Positions 55,078 to 63,036 of a DNA stretch of 64,000 bases are shown here, piece by piece. This DNA is from Pedobacter sp014947265. Its GTDB lineage: Bacteria; Bacteroidota; Bacteroidia; Sphingobacteriales; Sphingobacteriaceae. The DNA is taken from the NCBI RefSeq assembly GCF_014947265.1, contig NZ_JADCNK010000009.1:1-64000 (forward strand), given 5' to 3'. The number at the start of each line of letters is the position of its first letter. The first letter of the stretch is position 1. The translations under genes were made by a program, and so were the position numbers. The notes beneath the pieces were generated by a model. The model was not told the origin of the DNA. It did no database searches and saw only the letters and a list, made by a program, of their open reading frames with translations.

Positions 55078-55455
55078 TTATAAGCCATTCACTACACGTT
55101 TTAATCCATCCTTTAACCTAATTACGTTAAAATTCATCAAAAGCCCCAATTTGTAATTTCCGAGTTTCATATAAGTTAGCGTTTGCGCCAAATGAATATC
55201 ATTAAAAGCCTCAATACTTTTCAGTTCTAAAACGAGTTTGCGTTCCACTAAAATATCAATTCGATACCCGCAATCAAGTTTCACTTCCTCGAAAATTAAA
55301 GGCATTGCTTTTTCTTTTTCTGCAAATAATCCAGCTTTGATGATTTTATAATATAGACACTCCTTATATGCGCTTTCCAACAGGCCAGCTCCCAAAGCAC
55401 TATGAACTTCTATTGCCAATCCGATTACAATTCTTGATAATTCATTCTCATCCAT
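55078..55455 (-). CDS. GxxExxY protein (PD-(D/E)XK-like)
   Basis: The 125-residue protein matches the GxxExxY family by GAGLLESAYKECL, MPLIFEEVKLDCGYRIDILV and LVLELKSIEAFNDIHLAQ. The D-x-E-x-K pattern suggests a nuclease-like fold. The family is very common in Bacteroidota and has no assigned function. It is 46 bp upstream of the SprT-like gene on the same strand (spacing between start and stop). Confidence 0.88.
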   Translation of the reverse strand: MDENELSRIVIGLAIEVHSALGAGLLESAYKECLYYKIIKAGLFAEKEKAMPLIFEEVKLDCGYRIDILVERKLVLELKSIEAFNDIHLAQTLTYMKLGNYKLGLLMNFNVIRLKDGLKRVVNGL

Positions 55456-55509
55456 ATCCTTGAATTTGCTTTTGCGCCCTTTGCGTTTTGTTCTTAGCGA
55501 TCTTTGCGG

Positions 55510-57789
55510 TTAGATTTCGATCTGTTCCTCCGACGGGAACAACGATGCCAATACGAGCTTGATCTCGCCGAATGAGTAATCTTTCCCCAAAAACTCTCTT
55601 ATCGTAGCCATCGACTTTGTTTTCTGGCTTTCCACCGCATCACTGATGTTTCTGATCTTATTGGCTTTTACCAATTTGGTTACATCCAATTGTTGTGTAG
55701 AAACATAATAGGCTAAATGGCCTTCAATGGTACCGGCAGAAAAACCGCGTTCTTTGGCTATTTCGTCAATGGTTTTACCCTGCTCATAAAGCTCGAAGCT
55801 GACCAGTTTGGTATCAATTTTTGGCTCTTTTTTCTTCTTCTCAGCTGCTGATTTTACCTTGAGTGTTTCTCCTTTTAATTGGATTGCTTTTTGGAGTTGG
55901 TTGTTTCTTTCAACCGTATTTAACAGTGCATCGGTATCAGCTTTGCTAAACTCTTTACCTGCAATGAGCGCTTGCAACAATGCTTTACTTTTATGCATTT
56001 TTTTTAATTGCTCATACACTAAAATTTCGAGTTCTAATAGCTCCGTAACATAGGTTTTAATTTGCTTTTCTTCTTTTATCACTTCGATTTGAGCCAGAAA
56101 ACGATCAGAAATCTCTTTAACCAATGGATTAAAATATTTTAAGGCGGCCTCTACCCTCTTCGATACATTAAATAAAGTATGTTCAGTTTGTTGTGCGAAA
56201 AGGTTTTTCAGCTGATTAACGAATGTATCGGCCGTAGCAGTGATTTTTTGAAAATCCGTATAAACAGCATCAGTCCAATCTTCGTGCCTTTGCTTGGCCG
56301 ATTTTTCGCTTTTATCAAAGGTCTGACGGTGTTCTTTTAAGTAGTAGCGGATCAGGTTCAGATCGAATGCCGCAAGCAGATAACTACGGATAAAAGTATA
56401 ACTTTCTATACTAATCTGCTCGTTCAGCACTTCCGAAGGTTGTTTTGTTTTAGAAAAGTAATGTACATTCTGATCCTGTTGCAAACCACTATCGCGAAGA
56501 TGAGAAGTTAAAACCAAACCCTTTAATGAGCGTAAACGAGATAAGGCGACATAGGCCTGACCAGGTGCAAAAGCATCACCTACATCAATAATGGCCTTAT
56601 CGAAAGTCAAACCCTGACTTTTATGCACGGTGATGGCCCAGGCCAATTTAATGGGATATTGGATAAATGAACCAGCTACATTTTCCTTAATTTCGTTCGT
56701 TGCTTCATCCAGCTTATATTTAACATTCTCCCAGGTATATGGCGAAATCTGGATTACAACCTTATCCTCTGGTAATTCAATTTCGATTACATCCTTTTCG
56801 ATATGATGTACCACGCCAATTTTACCATTGTAATACCTTTTCTCTGCCGTCATATCATTTTTAATGAACATTACCTGCGCGCCAACCTTTAACTCTAAAC
56901 TTTTATCATTTGGATAAGCATATTCATTAAACTCTCCCTGAACTTTTGCTTCGAAAAAATATGATTTTGTTTTCAGTTGGGTCAACCTTTCGCGGTTAAT
57001 GTTATCTGCTTTATGATTATGGGTGGTTAAAGTGATGTAATTTTCATCGGCAGAAGGTTTAAAATCCTGTTTAAAATGTTGCCTGAGCAATGCGGTATCC
57101 TCAGCGGTAATTTTATTGTTTCGTAGGTTGTTGAGCAGATCAATAAAAACCGAATCATCCTGACGGTAAATTTTATCCAGTTCGATATAAACCGGTGGAT
57201 TATCCTGCAGGGCCAAGGCATCGAAGAAATAAATGCTCTTATAAAATTTGGCCATAATGCGCCATTCATCATTTTTTACCACGGGTGGCAACTGGTGCAG
57301 ATCGCCGATAAACAATAGTTGTACTCCGCCGAACGGCAGGTTCCTGTTCCGCCGTACATAACACAAAGCGAAGTCGATGGCATCTAGCATATCGGCACGT
57401 AACATACTCACCTCGTCGATTACCAGCAATTCCAGTTCTTGTAACATGCGGCGTTTATTGCCCTGCATGTTTAAGTGTTTTACTAAAGTTTTGGGCGTAT
57501 TAAAGTTGAAATTAATATTTTCGTTGATCAGCGCTCCCGCAGCATCAGGAAAAAAAGCGCCAAAGGGCATCTGAAATAAGGAGTGAATGGTTACTCCAGC
57601 GGCATTAATGGCTGCAATACCTGTAGGCGCCACAATTAAAGCCTTTTTATGTGTAAGCTGGATCAGTTTTCGCAAAAAAGTTGTTTTACCTGTTCCGGCT
57701 TTTCCGGTCAAGAAAACGTGTTTTGAGGTATAATTAACAAATTTAGCCGCAATTTCTGCGGGCATAGAAGTTTCTTCCAAAGTAGGCAT
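55510..57789 (-). CDS. Pif1/RecD-like superfamily 1 helicase with C-terminal HTH
   Basis: The ATG at 57789 is preferred over a TTG at 57813. The 759-residue protein has Walker A GKAGTGKTTFL, Walker B VIDEVSMLRADM and late motif AITVHKSQGLTFDKA, as in Pif1-type 5'-3' helicases. A C-terminal coiled region follows, then an HTH_40-like segment with RGFSAGTIEGHLAYYV. Such proteins act in replication or G-quadruplex unwinding. Confidence 0.9.
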   Translation of the reverse strand: MPTLEETSMPAEIAAKFVNYTSKHVFLTGKAGTGKTTFLRKLIQLTHKKALIVAPTGIAAINAAGVTIHSLFQMPFGAFFPDAAGALINENINFNFNTPKTLVKHLNMQGNKRRMLQELELLVIDEVSMLRADMLDAIDFALCYVRRNRNLPFGGVQLLFIGDLHQLPPVVKNDEWRIMAKFYKSIYFFDALALQDNPPVYIELDKIYRQDDSVFIDLLNNLRNNKITAEDTALLRQHFKQDFKPSADENYITLTTHNHKADNINRERLTQLKTKSYFFEAKVQGEFNEYAYPNDKSLELKVGAQVMFIKNDMTAEKRYYNGKIGVVHHIEKDVIEIELPEDKVVIQISPYTWENVKYKLDEATNEIKENVAGSFIQYPIKLAWAITVHKSQGLTFDKAIIDVGDAFAPGQAYVALSRLRSLKGLVLTSHLRDSGLQQDQNVHYFSKTKQPSEVLNEQISIESYTFIRSYLLAAFDLNLIRYYLKEHRQTFDKSEKSAKQRHEDWTDAVYTDFQKITATADTFVNQLKNLFAQQTEHTLFNVSKRVEAALKYFNPLVKEISDRFLAQIEVIKEEKQIKTYVTELLELEILVYEQLKKMHKSKALLQALIAGKEFSKADTDALLNTVERNNQLQKAIQLKGETLKVKSAAEKKKKEPKIDTKLVSFELYEQGKTIDEIAKERGFSAGTIEGHLAYYVSTQQLDVTKLVKANKIRNISDAVESQKTKSMATIREFLGKDYSFGEIKLVLASLFPSEEQIEI

Positions 57790-58179
57790 CGGCAGTAAAA
57801 TTTTAGTTAGCAATAAACGGAGGGATGAATAAAGCTAAACATTTTAGCACAAAACTAAAGAATGATTGATGATAAATTTTAATTTTTGGTCGATAATTTT
57901 TAAGTTTAAGCCAACAGCTTCACCAAAGAAGTCAAGTTTTAAAAACTTGACTTCTTTAAATTTCAGGCTATGGCAGGACTGCAATAACAAAAGAAGCGCT
58001 ACAACTGCTTTTCAAAAAAACATATATCCAACCCAACAATAAAACAATACAACAACCTAACAATTAATGATAAAGCTTTTTATTATCTTTGCGTCCTGAT
58101 GAAACAACAATATTCAAATCTTATCGCTGTTAAATTCCTTTAACCAGGTTTCATCATCTTTTACACCCAAAATTTTATT
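57790..58179. other. divergent gene-free spacer with hairpin, octamer array and promoter
   Basis: No gene is visible. There is a 15-bp hairpin at 57925-57957 (AAAGAAGTCAAGTTT with inverse arm), four octamers beginning AACAA at 58035, 58043, 58051 and 58059, and a perfect -7 box TATCTTTG at 58084-58091 for prfC. Confidence 0.65.
58084..58091 (+). promoter_or_regulatory. -7 box TATCTTTG of prfC
   Basis: A perfect TAnnTTTG match gives prfC a leader of about 80-90 nt. Confidence 0.65.
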
Positions 58180-59763
58180 ATGCTTAACCCTGAAATAGAA
58201 AAACGTAAAACCTTTGCCATTATTAGTCACCCCGATGCAGGTAAAACCACGCTGACAGAAAAGTTTCTGCTTTTTGGTGGTGCCATTAACACTGCAGGTG
58301 CGGTAAAAAGAAATAAGGCGAACCAGAGCAATACCTCCGATTTTATGGAGATTGAAAAACAGCGTGGTATCTCGGTTGCGACTTCGGTAATGGGTTTCGA
58401 ATACAGCGGTAAACGTATCAATATTCTGGATACACCTGGTCACAAAGATTTCGCGGAAGATACTTACAGAACTTTATCGGCTGTGGATAGTGTGATTTTG
58501 GTGGTAGATTGTGTAAAAGGTGTGGAGGAACAGACTGAAAAACTGATGTCGGTTTGCCGTATGCGTAATACTCCGGTAATCATTTTTATCAACAAAATGG
58601 ACCGTGAAGGTAAAGAGGCTTATGATTTATTGGATGAAATTGAAGAAAAATTAAATATCAGCCTATGCCCGCTTTCATGGCCTATTGGCCAGGGACATAC
58701 CTTTAAAGGCGTTTACAGCATTTACAACAAACATTTAAATTTATTCAATTCCGACAAAACTAAAGTAACCGATTCGGTTGTGGCGGCAAGCGATTTAAAT
58801 GACCCTTCTTTATTAAATTACCTGAAAGAAAACGAAATCAATACGTTGAAAGATGATGTTGAATTAGTTGACGGTATCTACGGCAAAATTGATAAAGATT
58901 TATATACCGATGGTTTGGTTGCACCAGTATTTTTTGGCAGTGCGATTAACAACTTCGGGATCAAAGAACTTTTAGATACATTTATCGATATTGCGCCAAG
59001 CCCACGTCATAGAGAAGCGGAAGAACGTGATGTATTGGTAGATGAGAAAAATTTTAGTGGCTTTGTGTTTAAGATCCACGCCAATTTAGACCCAAAACAC
59101 CGCGACAGGATTGCTTTCTTAAGGATCTGTTCCGGCAAGTTTGAACGCAATAAATTCTATTATCACACCCGTCAGGATAAGAAATTAAAATTCTCTAACC
59201 CGATGGATTTTATGGCCAATGAGAAAAGTATTGTTGAAGAGGCCTGGCCGGGCGACGTAGTGGGTTTATACGATAGTGGCAACTTTAAAATTGGCGATAC
59301 TTTAACCGAAGGTGAAAAACTGCAGTTTAAAGGCATCCCTAGTTTCTCTCCATCTATCTTCAAAGAGGTAGAAAATATGGACCCAATGCGCACCAAACAA
59401 TTGGAAAAGGGTATTGAACAGCTAACCGATGAAGGAGTTGCACAGTTATTTGTGATGCAACCTGGAAACAGGAAAGTAATCGGTGCAGTTGGTGAACTTC
59501 AGTTTGAGGTAATCAATTTCAGGTTAGAGCACGAATATGGTGCAAAATGTCGTTTCCGTACCTTGAGCTATACCCGTTCGAGCTGGGTAACATCTACAGA
59601 CAGAAAGAAACTGGATGAATTTGTAAAACGTAAACAACAGCACATCGGTTTCGATAAAGAAGCCAACCCGGTTTATCTGGCCGATAGTGAGTATATGATT
59701 AATTTAACAAAACAGGATTATCCTGATATCGAATTCCATAAAACGAGCGAGTTTAAAAGCTAA
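58180..59763 (+). CDS. prfC: peptide chain release factor 3
   Basis: The 527-residue GTPase has the G1 motif SHPDAGKTTLTEK, G3 DTPGHKDF and G4 NKMDRE, plus the domains II and III of RF3 and its usual length. It removes RF1/RF2 from the ribosome after termination. Confidence 0.97.
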   Translation: MLNPEIEKRKTFAIISHPDAGKTTLTEKFLLFGGAINTAGAVKRNKANQSNTSDFMEIEKQRGISVATSVMGFEYSGKRINILDTPGHKDFAEDTYRTLSAVDSVILVVDCVKGVEEQTEKLMSVCRMRNTPVIIFINKMDREGKEAYDLLDEIEEKLNISLCPLSWPIGQGHTFKGVYSIYNKHLNLFNSDKTKVTDSVVAASDLNDPSLLNYLKENEINTLKDDVELVDGIYGKIDKDLYTDGLVAPVFFGSAINNFGIKELLDTFIDIAPSPRHREAEERDVLVDEKNFSGFVFKIHANLDPKHRDRIAFLRICSGKFERNKFYYHTRQDKKLKFSNPMDFMANEKSIVEEAWPGDVVGLYDSGNFKIGDTLTEGEKLQFKGIPSFSPSIFKEVENMDPMRTKQLEKGIEQLTDEGVAQLFVMQPGNRKVIGAVGELQFEVINFRLEHEYGAKCRFRTLSYTRSSWVTSTDRKKLDEFVKRKQQHIGFDKEANPVYLADSEYMINLTKQDYPDIEFHKTSEFKS

Positions 59764-59798
59764 TTCAAGATTGCCGGAAGAGCTTTTAATAACAACAT

Positions 59799-59832
59799 AA
59801 ACCTTGCTGGTTTTTCAAAACCTGCGAGGTTT
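59799..59832 (+). terminator. terminator after prfC
   Basis: AAACCTTGCTGGTTTT and AAAACCTGCGAGGTTT form an imperfect hairpin 35 bp after the stop, followed by a T-rich stretch. It resembles the hairpin at 40212. Confidence 0.7.
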
Positions 59833-59923
59833 ATTTGTTTACGCAATGGCAACACAATCATAACCTAAAAACAACTTCCCGAACCTAAAAACTGTGTAGA
59901 TTCGGGCGTTTACACTTAGCTTG

Positions 59924-60904
59924 ATGAAAAATAAAATAAATTACTTTTTGGCTGTATCTATGCTTTTATTTGCTGTTTCCTGTAAGAAAACTAACGATAC
60001 AATTCCTGCTCCTGTTCCCGATCCTGTCATCCCTACCGAAATAGACAAAACAGAAAGTTTAACCTGGGAGTTCAATTCTTTTATTGTTGATGACAGTAAT
60101 GTAGCACAGATATTTCCCGGGGCAATATTTAACATCAAAAAAAACGGGAACGATCTTCAATTCGTTTCCCTAAAAGATAAATATACTCAATTACCCATAA
60201 CGGCATCAACCTCAATTACTGGCACGGCAAACAAATTCTTTAACGATATTCCGTCTGCCGAAAAGATTTCTGCTTATACAAAAAATCTGGTCTTCAAAAA
60301 TACCTCTGAAAGCCAGGCTTATTCGGAACAAGAATTTAAGGATTATAATGTAGTAAAATACTTCCTTTCAAACAATGAAGATGTAAAAGCAATCTTTGAA
60401 AAAATCGGAATCACTACATCCACCAGGATCGCCAAAAAGCATGCTACTTATTTTTTCTCCAATAATGGGAAATTTTCGCTTGATATGAACCTTCCCGGTA
60501 AAACAGAATTGTTATCTGTAGAAGATGCAGCCAAAATTAATGAAACAAACAATGCGTATTACATTAATAGTGTTGTATATGGCAATAACACCTTGATTTT
60601 AGCAGAAGCCGATGCCGATTTTGCCGCATTGAAAACTGCACTAAAAGCCGTGCTTTTAAAACAGGAGTTAACATCCGCACAAATTCAATCTTTAAGCACA
60701 GCAAAAGTTACTTTTTATGCCAGGGGAGGAAGCGAAAAGTCTTTTATCAGGATTGCTAAAAATCTGAACGAGATCAAAGCACTGGTGCAGGAATTTGAGG
60801 CATTTAACAATACAGCTATTGCTTATCCCGTATCTTATTCATTACACTCGGTGAAGGATTTTACCTTGTTTAAACATCAGATTACGGTTAACATTATTAA
60901 TTAA
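59924..60904 (+). CDS. thiol-activated-cytolysin-like (CDC-like) lipoprotein, divergent short form
   Basis: The 326-residue lipoprotein (LLFAVSC, Cys20, ATG at 59924) shares the motif series of the three proteins at 12.5-18.3 kb in weaker form. It has AQIFPGAIFN, YYINSVVYGNNTLILAEAD, YARGGSEK and AYPVSYSLHSVKDF. The conserved Tyr-Gly-Arg has become Tyr-Gly-Asn. Like the short forms it ends before domain 4. No S41 protease is near, so it may act with the operon at a distance or be a decoy or immunity-like relative. It is convergent with the WYL gene. Confidence 0.75.
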   Translation: MKNKINYFLAVSMLLFAVSCKKTNDTIPAPVPDPVIPTEIDKTESLTWEFNSFIVDDSNVAQIFPGAIFNIKKNGNDLQFVSLKDKYTQLPITASTSITGTANKFFNDIPSAEKISAYTKNLVFKNTSESQAYSEQEFKDYNVVKYFLSNNEDVKAIFEKIGITTSTRIAKKHATYFFSNNGKFSLDMNLPGKTELLSVEDAAKINETNNAYYINSVVYGNNTLILAEADADFAALKTALKAVLLKQELTSAQIQSLSTAKVTFYARGGSEKSFIRIAKNLNEIKALVQEFEAFNNTAIAYPVSYSLHSVKDFTLFKHQITVNIIN

Positions 60905-60921
60905 CGGTTAATGTCCGAATC

Positions 60922-61968
60922 TTAGGGGTTCAATATTTCGGCATTTGTACTTTCTTTCATTGCGTATTGCTTATAAGTTTGCGCCAATCTTCTTTTAATT
61001 TTCGAAATCAACAATCTTGGGGAAAGCACCTTAACACACTCACCAAAGCCCAGAATTTCACGCTCCAGTTCGTAGTTCAAAACCACATCAATCCTAAACG
61101 TTGTTGTTTTGTCGTTTTTACTTAACACCACCTGCGAAGAATGTAAAGGCTTGGTAACCACATAAGGCGCATGGTCATTGGTAAATTCCAGGATGACCTT
61201 TTGAGCCCGGTCGCTTTCATTTTTGGTTACCCCGATTAAATCATCGTAATAGCGGTCGAAATCTACCCCTCTGTAAGCAATGAATTCTTCATTGGGCAGT
61301 TCCTGAAATTCTATGATTCGATCTAGAGCTAAGTTTAAGATTCCTGATCTTTTTTTTGCTTTACAGATCAAAAACCATCTGTTTCTGTACTCTTTTAACA
61401 GATACGGAAAATAAATCCCCTGTTGCGATTGTTGCGCCTTGAACGATTTATATTCAATCAATAACGAACGTTTATTTAAAACTGCCTGGTAAAGTGGTGG
61501 AATACATTCCAATCCTTTTACCAACTTATTACTCTCCAACTGGATGTTATTACCGCTTTGTTTGGTTGATTTATAAAGGTTATTTTCCAAACGGGCAATC
61601 ATATCGCTCATTTCGTCGAAATAATTAAAAGCATTAAATTGTTTCAGTACACCAACAATTTCTTTCATCTTATCTACATCAGCGTTATTGATCGGCGCTT
61701 TGGTAATACTGAAACCAGCATCCTCGTAAGCATAAAAGCGTTTATCCTTCACTACTATTGGTGCATTGTAGCCCAACTTATCGCTTCGCATCAGTTGGAT
61801 ATCCGCCTGGATGGTCCGCTTGCTTACTCCTGAGGTAATGCCTTCGAGTTCGTAGAGGGTTGTGGACACCTTTTCTATAAGGTCCTCCAACGTCCATTTA
61901 CGAAAACGGTTTTTCAAACAATCGTCGATGGTTTTATACCGGATAAGTGCTAATTTATTTACTGCCAT
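60922..61968 (-). CDS. WYL-domain transcriptional regulator
   Basis: The 348-residue protein has an N-terminal winged helix (VSKRTIQADIQLM), a WYL domain at about 160-240 (LLIEYKSFKAQ, YLLKEYRNRWFLIC) and a WCX C-terminal domain. WYL proteins bind nucleic-acid ligands and often control defence or RNA-repair genes. It is divergent from the tRNA-mimic/slipin region and may bind the two TACGCA-N7-YGCGTA dyads at 62043 and 62155. Confidence 0.9.
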   Translation of the reverse strand: MAVNKLALIRYKTIDDCLKNRFRKWTLEDLIEKVSTTLYELEGITSGVSKRTIQADIQLMRSDKLGYNAPIVVKDKRFYAYEDAGFSITKAPINNADVDKMKEIVGVLKQFNAFNYFDEMSDMIARLENNLYKSTKQSGNNIQLESNKLVKGLECIPPLYQAVLNKRSLLIEYKSFKAQQSQQGIYFPYLLKEYRNRWFLICKAKKRSGILNLALDRIIEFQELPNEEFIAYRGVDFDRYYDDLIGVTKNESDRAQKVILEFTNDHAPYVVTKPLHSSQVVLSKNDKTTTFRIDVVLNYELEREILGFGECVKVLSPRLLISKIKRRLAQTYKQYAMKESTNAEILNP

Positions 61969-62042
61969 TTTTAATCAATTTGAGTTTCAAGCTAAAAATC
62001 TGATCGGAAAACTTAACTAAATATAGCAAAGCATTTATCATC

Positions 62043-62061
62043 TACGCAATACAACTGCGTA
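62043..62061. promoter_or_regulatory. dyad TACGCA-N7-TGCGTA, likely operator 1
   Basis: A perfect 6-bp inverted repeat with 7-nt spacer lies 75 bp upstream of the WYL gene start. The same motif with the same spacing recurs at 62155-62173. Confidence 0.65.
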
Positions 62062-62154
62062 ATTGGAGGATAAAAGAAATAATATAATGGAAAAATTAAA
62101 TTTATCGCCCTAATTATCAAACAATTGATCCATTCAAGGCAAAATAAATTTTAC

Positions 62155-62173
62155 TACGCAAATCAGCCGCGTA
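62155..62173. promoter_or_regulatory. dyad TACGCA-N7-CGCGTA, likely operator 2
   Basis: It has the same half-sites and spacer as operator 1, extended by flanking bases to ACTACGC/GCGTAGT. It ends 10 bp before a near-consensus -7 box (CATCTTTG, 62184-62191) pointing toward the tRNA-mimic region, so a bound protein would cover the -33 area. Confidence 0.65.
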
Positions 62174-62183
62174 GTGGTAGTGG

Positions 62184-62191
62184 CATCTTTG
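62184..62191 (+). promoter_or_regulatory. near-consensus -7 box CATCTTTG of the ncRNA/slipin transcript
   Basis: It matches seven of the eight positions of the TAnnTTTG layout, differing only at the first base. It is the best plus-strand candidate in the spacer. Confidence 0.45.
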
Positions 62192-62286
62192 TAATGTCGC
62201 CAGTCGATAATAAAGTTCTTTGAAAAATATTAATAATAAATAACTGATTTACAATACAATTAAACTGTTTCAATAATACGCGCTCT

Positions 62287-62360
62287 CCGCCATGCTGATC
62301 AATTAGAACAGCAAAACATGAAGCCCCTGTTCCGGATATGCGGAACAGGATTAACGGCGG
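62287..62360 (+). ncRNA. structured leader or small RNA segment
   Basis: A perfect 9-bp hairpin (CCTGTTCCG with CGGAACAGG, 62326-62349, 6-nt loop) lies inside an outer CCGCC/GGCGG pairing (62287-62291 with 62356-62360). No open reading frame explains it. It is the first structured part after the predicted promoter at 62184. Its identity is unknown. Confidence 0.4.
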
Positions 62361-62534
62361 CAATTAAATAGTTTAGGTAAATCAGTATATATAAAGAAAT
62401 TCCGATGAATAATCGGAATGGCAATACTAAATAAAACTTATCCATTGTTGTGGGTTTCAAAATAGCCCCAAAGTATTCGGGCAATTTGCGTAGAATATGC
62501 TGACAAGAATTATGATAGACTGTCTAAACACGTT

Positions 62535-62599
62535 GTGTGTCGTGGGTTCGAATCCCACTTCCGAGCAATCGGAATAATTCAGGGGTAGAATAACAACAC
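62535..62599 (+). ncRNA. tRNA-mimic module 1, YrlA-like Y RNA candidate
   Basis: In order, there is a T arm GTGGG-TTCGAAT-CCCAC (62542-62558), then an acceptor-like stem TTCCGA/TCGGAA closed by a GCAA tetraloop (62559-62574), a TA spacer and a D arm ATTC-AGGGGTA-GAAT (62577-62591). Flanking GTGTGT (62535-62540) and ACAACAC (62593-62599, one bulge) can close the base where an anticodon arm would be. T arm before D arm with a sealed acceptor stem is the layout of the tRNA-like module of bacterial YrlA-type Y RNAs. Full RNA ends are not visible. Confidence 0.7.
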
Positions 62600-62605
62600 C
62601 AAAAT

Positions 62606-62676
62606 GCAGGTTCGAATCCTGCTTCCAAATATCACTTGGAATAGCAAAATGGTAATGCAATGGACTTAGGATCCAT
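62606..62676 (+). ncRNA. tRNA-mimic module 2 with anticodon-like arm
   Basis: A T arm GCAGG-TTCGAAT-CCTGC (62606-62622) leads into the stem TTCCAA/TTGGAA closed by a 7-nt loop (62623-62641), TA, and a D arm GCA-AAATGGTAA-TGC (62644-62658). Next is an arm ATGGA-CTTAGGA-TCCAT (62660-62676), whose loop would present TAG as anticodon. The permuted order is the same as in module 1. It could be a second Y RNA, the second half of one RNA, or a tRNA-like decoy. It is not a normal tRNA gene. Confidence 0.65.
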
Positions 62677-63036
62677 CTAAAAAGAAGGGTAACTTTTCAA
62701 ACCGCCCACCAGAATAAGCGTTGTGCAACCGCATTTGGCTTTATGATTTTTAGAAATCCAAAAAGCAAATCTGCATTTGCTCAGTGAGAATCAGTGCAAC
62801 AAGAAGAGATTTAAAAATCAAACGGGTTAAATCGAGAAGGAAAAATGCTCCAAGGGAGTATAAAACCGATAAGACAAGCCTCCTTTCATTTTTCAACAAA
62901 GCTTGATAAACTTTTACTTCCGCAAAAAACAGGTAAATGTTCTTGTGCAACGCTTTTGAAAGAATAAATAATTAAACATACTCATTTAAGTCCTCCCTTT
63001 TAGGAAAGGATTTAGGTGGAACTAAAACCATAAAAC

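Larger units (their letters stand above)
61969..63036. other. gene-free kilobase between WYL regulator and slipin
   Basis: No protein-coding gene is convincing here. It contains the two operator dyads, the promoter box, the structured segment, an ATTCCGA/TCGGAAT hairpin (62399-62419), both tRNA-mimic modules, and further small hairpins such as GCAAAT/ATTTGC at 62765-62780 and GATTT/AAATC at 62745-62758. Conserved RNA structure rather than coding seems to be its content. Confidence 0.65.

Noticed and set aside
62520..62676. Ordinary tRNA genes suggested by the TTCGAAT loops and the TAG anticodon-like arm
   Set aside because: No contiguous four-arm cloverleaf exists. In normal order the acceptor strands mismatch and one module lacks an anticodon arm, whereas the permuted order pairs perfectly.
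62163..62950. Short minus-strand open frames in the WYL-slipin spacer
   Set aside because: They have no signal, motif or promoter, and overlap palindromes and tRNA-like arms, which explain the sequence better.
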